A stretch of 8,685 nucleotides of DNA from assembly GCA_030453435.1 (NCBI GenBank), contig JAKDKI010000075.1, forward strand, positions 1 to 8,685. Direction: 5' to 3'. The position numbers and the translations under genes were made by a program. How positions within the stretch are numbered: position 1 is the stretch's first letter; every line of letters starts with the position of its first letter. The notes under the pieces were generated by a model that saw only the letters and a list, made by a program, of their open reading frames with translations, ran no database searches and was not told where the DNA came from. Positions 4,604-8,685 of the stretch are shown piece by piece. The stretch comes from Kocuria sp. Its GTDB lineage: Bacteria > Actinomycetota > Actinomycetes > Actinomycetales > Micrococcaceae.

Positions 4604-7429
4604 TCACTGTTCAAAGACGCTGTATTCGACCACACCGCGGCGCACCGCCTTGATGGCATCGAGCGCGGTGGCACGAATGGCCGGATCCACGTGCTCCACT
4701 CCCGCCAGTTGGTCCAGCAGATCGATGGTTTGCTTGGCCCACCGGACGAAGTCGCCAGCGGCCAGGTCCGTGCCAGTCAGGGTCTTGGTCAGGCTCGCGC
4801 CCCGGGCCCAGCGGTACATAGGGTCCACCAGGCCGAGTTCCGGCTGTGCAGTTTGCGGAAGCCGATGCTGTGCCTCCACATCAGTGAGCACCGCCCAATT
4901 GTGAATCAAGGTCTGCACGGACGCTTCCATGTGAGCCGTGGGCATCTTGGGACGGGACCCCTGATCGTCCCGGCGGGGCTGATACACGAGCGCCGTGACG
5001 ACACCAGCCAGTCCGGCTGTGTCGAGGCCGTCCAGGAACCCGTCCCGCAAGGTCAGCGCGAGTAGGAGATCCCGTTCACCGTAGATCCGGCGCAACTGTT
5101 CACCGGCCGGCGTGGGTTTAAGGCTCCCGGACTCGTCCTGTCGCAAGTACTCGAAGTGCGTGAGCACCGCACATACGCGATCGAAAGTGGCGGCAATGCT
5201 GCCTGTGCGTCCGGCAATCTGCTTGCGCAGTCCGTCGGTTTCCTTCTCGAGCTTCCAGGCCCTTTCGGCCCAGCGAGCATGGTGCTCGCGGTCCGAACAT
5301 CCGTGGCACGGGTGGGAGCGCAGGGCGCGGCGCAGATCCTCGATCTTCCGGTCCCTTGCCGAGGTCCCGCGGTCGAAGCGAATGGTGTGACCGCCACTGC
5401 GTTCGCGCGCTGGGCGGTGTTCACGCAGTGCCGCACGCACCGTGGAGGCCAAATCCTTACGTTCTTGCGGCGAACGGCCCGAGAACCGCTTGGGGATCTT
5501 GACCTTGGACTCGGGTTCCAGTGAACCGTCCAGATCATTGACCCCCACGCGCCGCAATTTCCCGTCCAGGGTGAGGATATGGGGCCGTGGATCGAACGGA
5601 TGCTCGTCCGCCTTGACCACCACGGCGTATCCCGCGTTGCGTCCTTGCGGAATGTCGATGACATCACCGGGCAAGAGATCCTGGAGCGACACCGCGGCAT
5701 CGTTGCGTTGCCGTGCGGAACGGGACTTGGTCGCCGATTTCTCGAGCCCGTTGAGCTCACGCCGCAGCCTCGCGTACTCCGTGAAATCGCCCAGGTGACA
5801 GGACATGGCCTCTCGATAGGCCTCCAGGGACTTTTCCTGTGACCGCACGCGCTTGGCAATCCCCACCACGGATCGGTCCGCCTGGAACTGCGCGAAGGAG
5901 GTTTCCAGGATTGACCGAGATCGCTTGGCGCCGTAGCGGGCGATCAGGTTGGTCGACATGTTGTAGGTGGGGCTGAAACTTGAATTCAGCGGATAGGTGC
6001 GTTTAGAGGCCAGACCGGCCACTGCCTGCGGGTTCATGCCGTCGCGCCACAGCACCACGGCATGGCCTTCCACGTCGATTCCTCGACGGCCTGCGCGGCC
6101 CGTGAGCTGCGTGTACTCACCCGGGGTGATATCAACCCTCGACTCACCGTTGAACTTGTCCAGACGTTCCAGCACCACCGAACGGGCGGGCATGTTAATG
6201 CCCAACGCCAGGGTTTCCGTAGCGAAGACGGCCTTCACGAGACCCTGGGCGAACAGTTGCTCGACCACTTCCTTGAACACCGGCAGCATGCCCGCGTGGT
6301 GGGCGGAGATACCGCGCACCAGGCCGTCGTACCAGTCGTGGTAGTTCAAGGCCGCCAGGTCGGCAGCGGTCATGTGTGAGGTCGCTTCAGCGACATAAGC
6401 GCGAACCGTCTTCTGTTCCTCGGGAGTGGTCAGCCACAGGTCTGCGGCTACGCACTGGGCCACGGCCGCGTCGCAACCGGCGCGGGAAAAGATGAAGGTG
6501 ATAGCCGGAAGAAGTGCCTCTGCGTCCAGCCGGCGGAGCAGATGGGGGCGGGAGATCCGATCCTGGCGCGCCACGCGGGGCTCGGAATGATGCGGTCCGC
6601 GGCGGCGTCGACCGCGATGATTGGGGCCGCGGCCTCCCCCGCGACCACCGCGCGGATGCTGAGCGCGGAAGAGTCGCAACAGTTCCGGATTCACCGCGGG
6701 CTCGTCCGCGTGCGGTTCGGCCTGGCGCTCGGCGGCTTCTTCCACCGTGTCCTCGACGAACAGGTCCAGCAGCTGCGAACCCACCTGAACGTGTTGCCAC
6801 AACGGAACCGGGCGGTGTTCGGACACCACCACGTCCGTGTGGCCGCGAACCTGATGAAGCCACGCGCCGAATTCCTCGGCATTGGACACCGTGGCCGACA
6901 AGGACGCCAGCTGGACGTGTTCCGGCAAATGAATGATGACTTCTTCCCATACGGCGCCACGGAAGCGATCGGCGAGGTAGTGCACCTCGTCCATGATCAC
7001 GTACCCGAGGTTGGTGAGGGTCGAGGAATCCGCGTACAGCATGTTGCGCAGGACCTCGGTGGTCATCACCACGATCTCCGCCTCGGAATTGACCGACGTG
7101 TCACCGGTCAGCAGTCCCACCCGATGACTGCCCCAGCGGCGGGAGAACTCGTGGAACTTCTGATTGCTCAGCGCCTTGATGGGGGTGGTGTAGAACGCTT
7201 TGCGGCCCTGGGCCAGCGCCAGGTGGATCGCGAACTCCCCCACCACGGTCTTACCGGCACCCGTGGGGGCAGCCACCAGGACGCCGTGCCCCTGTTCAAG
7301 CGCCCTGCAACCCTCCGTCTGGAACGGGTCGAGTTCGAAATCCAGCAGCTGTTCAAACGCCGCGAGTTCGGTGCTCGCGTGGGCTGCACGAGCCTTGGCG
7401 GCCATGAAACGGTCGGCGTGGGAAGACAT
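4604..7429 (-). CDS. helY: Ski2/Mtr4-like DEVH-box RNA helicase (HelY type)
   Basis: A 941-residue superfamily-2 helicase of the Ski2/Mtr4 class found next to tat genes in actinobacteria (HelY in mycobacteria). Motifs in order: Q-like FELDPFQ (31-37), Walker A APTGAGKT (54-61), TTPIKALSNQK (81-91), LTGD (107-110), DEVH (147-150), SAT (178-180), FIFSRAGCD (312-320), TETLALGINMPA (404-415) and QLTGRAGRRG (441-450). A beta-barrel/KOW-like arch segment follows at about 580-645, a CHGC motif with nearby histidines at 708-717 that might bind zinc, and a C-terminal DSHCT-type region from about 770 to the end. It is expected to unwind structured RNA using ATP, perhaps in RNA decay; the direct partner is unknown. 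Between motifs III and IV there is an insertion with an Arg/Gly-rich tract (259-285). The ribosome site before ATG 7429 is weak (TAGG). It follows tatC by 58 bases. Confidence 0.93.
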   Translation of the reverse strand: MSSHADRFMAAKARAAHASTELAAFEQLLDFELDPFQTEGCRALEQGHGVLVAAPTGAGKTVVGEFAIHLALAQGRKAFYTTPIKALSNQKFHEFSRRWGSHRVGLLTGDTSVNSEAEIVVMTTEVLRNMLYADSSTLTNLGYVIMDEVHYLADRFRGAVWEEVIIHLPEHVQLASLSATVSNAEEFGAWLHQVRGHTDVVVSEHRPVPLWQHVQVGSQLLDLFVEDTVEEAAERQAEPHADEPAVNPELLRLFRAQHPRGGRGGGRGPNHRGRRRRGPHHSEPRVARQDRISRPHLLRRLDAEALLPAITFIFSRAGCDAAVAQCVAADLWLTTPEEQKTVRAYVAEATSHMTAADLAALNYHDWYDGLVRGISAHHAGMLPVFKEVVEQLFAQGLVKAVFATETLALGINMPARSVVLERLDKFNGESRVDITPGEYTQLTGRAGRRGIDVEGHAVVLWRDGMNPQAVAGLASKRTYPLNSSFSPTYNMSTNLIARYGAKRSRSILETSFAQFQADRSVVGIAKRVRSQEKSLEAYREAMSCHLGDFTEYARLRRELNGLEKSATKSRSARQRNDAAVSLQDLLPGDVIDIPQGRNAGYAVVVKADEHPFDPRPHILTLDGKLRRVGVNDLDGSLEPESKVKIPKRFSGRSPQERKDLASTVRAALREHRPARERSGGHTIRFDRGTSARDRKIEDLRRALRSHPCHGCSDREHHARWAERAWKLEKETDGLRKQIAGRTGSIAATFDRVCAVLTHFEYLRQDESGSLKPTPAGEQLRRIYGERDLLLALTLRDGFLDGLDTAGLAGVVTALVYQPRRDDQGSRPKMPTAHMEASVQTLIHNWAVLTDVEAQHRLPQTAQPELGLVDPMYRWARGASLTKTLTGTDLAAGDFVRWAKQTIDLLDQLAGVEHVDPAIRATALDAIKAVRRGVVEYSVFEQ

Positions 7430-7470
7430 GGAACTAGCCTACGGCGTAGCGCCGACACCCATAAAACGTT

Positions 7471-7483
7471 GGAACGTGGTTCC
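7471..7483 (-). terminator. Weak hairpin between tatC and helY
   Basis: On the minus strand GGAAC-CAC-GTTCC forms a 5-bp stem just after the tatC stop, and AACGTTTTAT follows within four bases. The stem is too short for an efficient intrinsic terminator. It could attenuate transcription between tatC and helY or be chance. Confidence 0.2.
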
Positions 7484-7487
7484 GCTG

Positions 7488-8384
7488 CTAGCCCATCTTG
7501 CGGAGGTCGTCTGCGGAGGTGGCGCTGTCAGCCGTCATTCCCGTGGCGGCTTCCCGCTTGGCGGCCTTCTTGGCACGCCTGCGGTCCAGGAACAGGCAGA
7601 GCCCCACGGCCACGAAGAAGAGTACGAGCAGCGGAATGGCCAAGTACAACATGGTGATCGGGTCCGGACCGGGTGCGGCCATGGCGGAGATGACCAGTAC
7701 GATCACGACCACTACGCGCCAAGATTTCAGGACAGTGCGCCCGGAAAGCAGGCCCAGCATGTTGAGGCCCACCAAAAACACCGGAATCACACAGGCCACG
7801 CCGAAAGTGAGGATCAGTTGGAGGAAGAACCGCAGGTACTGGTTGGCCTCCACGAAGTTTGCGCCGCCCTCGGGCGTGAACGCGGTCAGGGCATACACCG
7901 CCGCGGGCAATGCCGTGATGGCCAGGACGCAACCGCCGATGAACAGCGGTATGGCCGCGGCCAGGAAGCCCATGGCGTAACGGCGTTCGTGCTTGTGGAG
8001 GGCCGGGGTGATGAACGCCCACAACTGGTACAGCCACACGGGAGAGGCGAAGATGACACCCAGCACCAGGGCCACCTCGACCATGATGTTGAAAGAGCCA
8101 CCCACCGATGAGTAGTTGATGGTGGCGGTTCGTCCCGAATCCGCGAGCCGTTGCAGCGGCTCGGTGATGTACTGCATGAACGGGTTGTAGACCATGAACC
8201 CCGCCACCGCACCGATGACCGCCGCAATGGCGGACTTGATCAAGCGGTTGCGCATCTCCCGCAGGTGTTCCTTCAGGGCCATCTGGGCCTGGGGATTGTT
8301 CCTGCGTGCGGTGCTCTTCTTGCGGGACCGGCGCTCTTGGCGGCGCGAGGAACCCCGCAGCGACTTGGAATCAGTGGCAGACAT
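7488..8384 (-). CDS. tatC: Sec-independent translocase subunit TatC
   Basis: A 298-residue TatC, the polytopic core of the twin-arginine translocase that recognises RR signal peptides and assembles with TatA/TatB to export folded proteins. The core starts with LKEHLREMRNRLIK (38-50). Six hydrophobic segments lie at about 51-67, 97-122, 140-165, 185-210, 222-238 and 245-266. The signature SPVWLYQLWAFITPALHKHERR (114-135) carries Glu133, the equivalent of the functionally important E. coli Glu103; TPEG (170-173) carries the counterpart of Glu170; and APGPDP (237-242) matches the loop before the last helix. The protein is longer than E. coli TatC because of a basic N-terminal extension (residues 1-34, rich in Arg/Lys) and a charged C-terminal tail, both usual in actinobacteria. 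The ATG at 8384 has a modest TAGG site; ATG at codon 35 is possible but would cut the extension. tatA lies 98 bases upstream and helY 58 bases downstream on the same strand. Confidence 0.96.
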   Translation of the reverse strand: MSATDSKSLRGSSRRQERRSRKKSTARRNNPQAQMALKEHLREMRNRLIKSAIAAVIGAVAGFMVYNPFMQYITEPLQRLADSGRTATINYSSVGGSFNIMVEVALVLGVIFASPVWLYQLWAFITPALHKHERRYAMGFLAAAIPLFIGGCVLAITALPAAVYALTAFTPEGGANFVEANQYLRFFLQLILTFGVACVIPVFLVGLNMLGLLSGRTVLKSWRVVVVIVLVISAMAAPGPDPITMLYLAIPLLVLFFVAVGLCLFLDRRRAKKAAKREAATGMTADSATSADDLRKMG

Positions 8385-8426
8385 ACGAACCTATGCGTTG
8401 AGTTGGGCCGCACCGAGGTGCACAAC

Positions 8427-8452
8427 CGGGCCGAACCAAACGGTTCGGCCCG
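8427..8452 (-). promoter_or_regulatory. Stem-loop between tatA and tatC
   Basis: CGGGCCGAACC (8427-8437) and GGTTCGGCCCG (8442-8452) form a perfect 11-bp stem with a four-base loop, 30 bases after the tatA stop and 42 bases before the tatC start. On the minus strand only GTTGTG follows, so termination would be partial at best. A partial terminator or a 3'-end stabiliser of a tatA message would help give the excess of TatA over TatC that the Tat system needs; that role is inferred. Confidence 0.55.
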
Positions 8453-8482
8453 AGCGCTGTGTACTGAGCAGTTCCCCGCGGA

Positions 8483-8685
8483 CTAAGCGCTGGGGCGCTG
8501 GTTGGGATCAACCTGGTTATTCGGCTGAGCAGTCGCCTGACCGGCTGATTGGCCAGGAGCGACCGGCCCGTTGTTCACGGTGTTGGTCGTGGCAGGGTTC
8601 TGCGGCTGCGAGATGTTCTGACCGTCCGAAACCGGCTGGCCGTTCACGGTGACGTTGTCGTCATCGCCGTCCTTCTTCATCTCCT
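8483..8685 (-). CDS. tatA: TatA-type translocase subunit (C-terminal part)
   Basis: An open frame enters from the right edge and stops at 8483-8485. It reads EMKKDGDDDN and then a long polar tail rich in Gln, Asn, Pro, Gly and Thr, ending NQRPSA. 'EMKKDG' fits the end of the TatA amphipathic helix, and the disordered tail is normal for actinobacterial TatA. The diagnostic N-terminal membrane helix and 'FG' hinge lie outside the window, so the call rests on this fragment and on tatC lying directly downstream. TatA forms the membrane-weakening or pore component of the twin-arginine export system. The Met at 8680 is internal, not a start. A TatB or another low-complexity protein is possible but less likely. 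Confidence 0.82.
   Translation of the reverse strand, partial: EMKKDGDDDNVTVNGQPVSDGQNISQPQNPATTNTVNNGPVAPGQSAGQATAQPNNQVDPNQRPSA

Noticed and set aside
6542..7657. A 371-codon plus-strand frame opposite the 5' half of helY
   Set aside because: It is antisense to the helicase motifs, runs past the helY start into tatC, and has shadow-like composition.
8385..8410. A TAGGTT hexamer just before tatC as a -10 box
   Set aside because: It ends only a few bases before the ATG, and there is no clear -35 at the right distance; it more likely serves as the weak ribosome site.

Overview
The window reads as chromosomal core sequence from a high-GC actinobacterium, most like the Micrococcaceae (Arthrobacter/Kocuria/Rothia relatives). 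The evidence is the actinobacteria-restricted RNA polymerase-binding protein RbpA, a Ski2/Mtr4-type helicase of the HelY class placed after tatA-tatC, frequent GTG starts and GC-rich third codon positions. I cannot fix the genus from sequence alone. There is no phage, insertion sequence, CRISPR array, rRNA or tRNA.

Layout. The left edge may hold the last codons of a plus-strand gene (to 34), followed by about 270 bases with no gene. A plus-strand group follows: an NfeD-like membrane protein (307-804), an SPFH/band-7 protein of the QmcA/stomatin type (855-1964) and rbpA (2070-2405). A 10-bp inverted repeat lies just upstream of rbpA, so rbpA probably has its own control. rbpA converges on a minus-strand glycosyltransferase (ppm1, 2541-3281); the 135-base gap holds a perfect 19-bp hairpin that probably stops transcription from both sides.

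The rest is a minus-strand series transcribed right to left: tatA (partial, from beyond 8685 to 8483), tatC (8384-7488), helY (7429-4604), an amidohydrolase-like gene (4575-3472), then after a 190-base gap ppm1. tatA/tatC encode Sec-independent (Tat) protein export, helY an RNA helicase, and ppm1 makes polyprenyl-phosphate-mannose for lipoglycan and protein mannosylation. nfeD and qmcA typically work as a membrane-organising pair. rbpA tunes the housekeeping sigma factor.

No clear new multi-gene system is visible. The points most worth a second look are the leader of ppm1, which can form a 15-pair stem enclosing a GNRA-capped hairpin plus a second pair of mutually exclusive stems that reach the start codon; the amidohydrolase-like protein, which keeps the fold's edges but has lost most metal-ligand positions; the palindrome before rbpA; the strong stem-loop between tatA and tatC; and an RG-rich insertion inside the helicase core.
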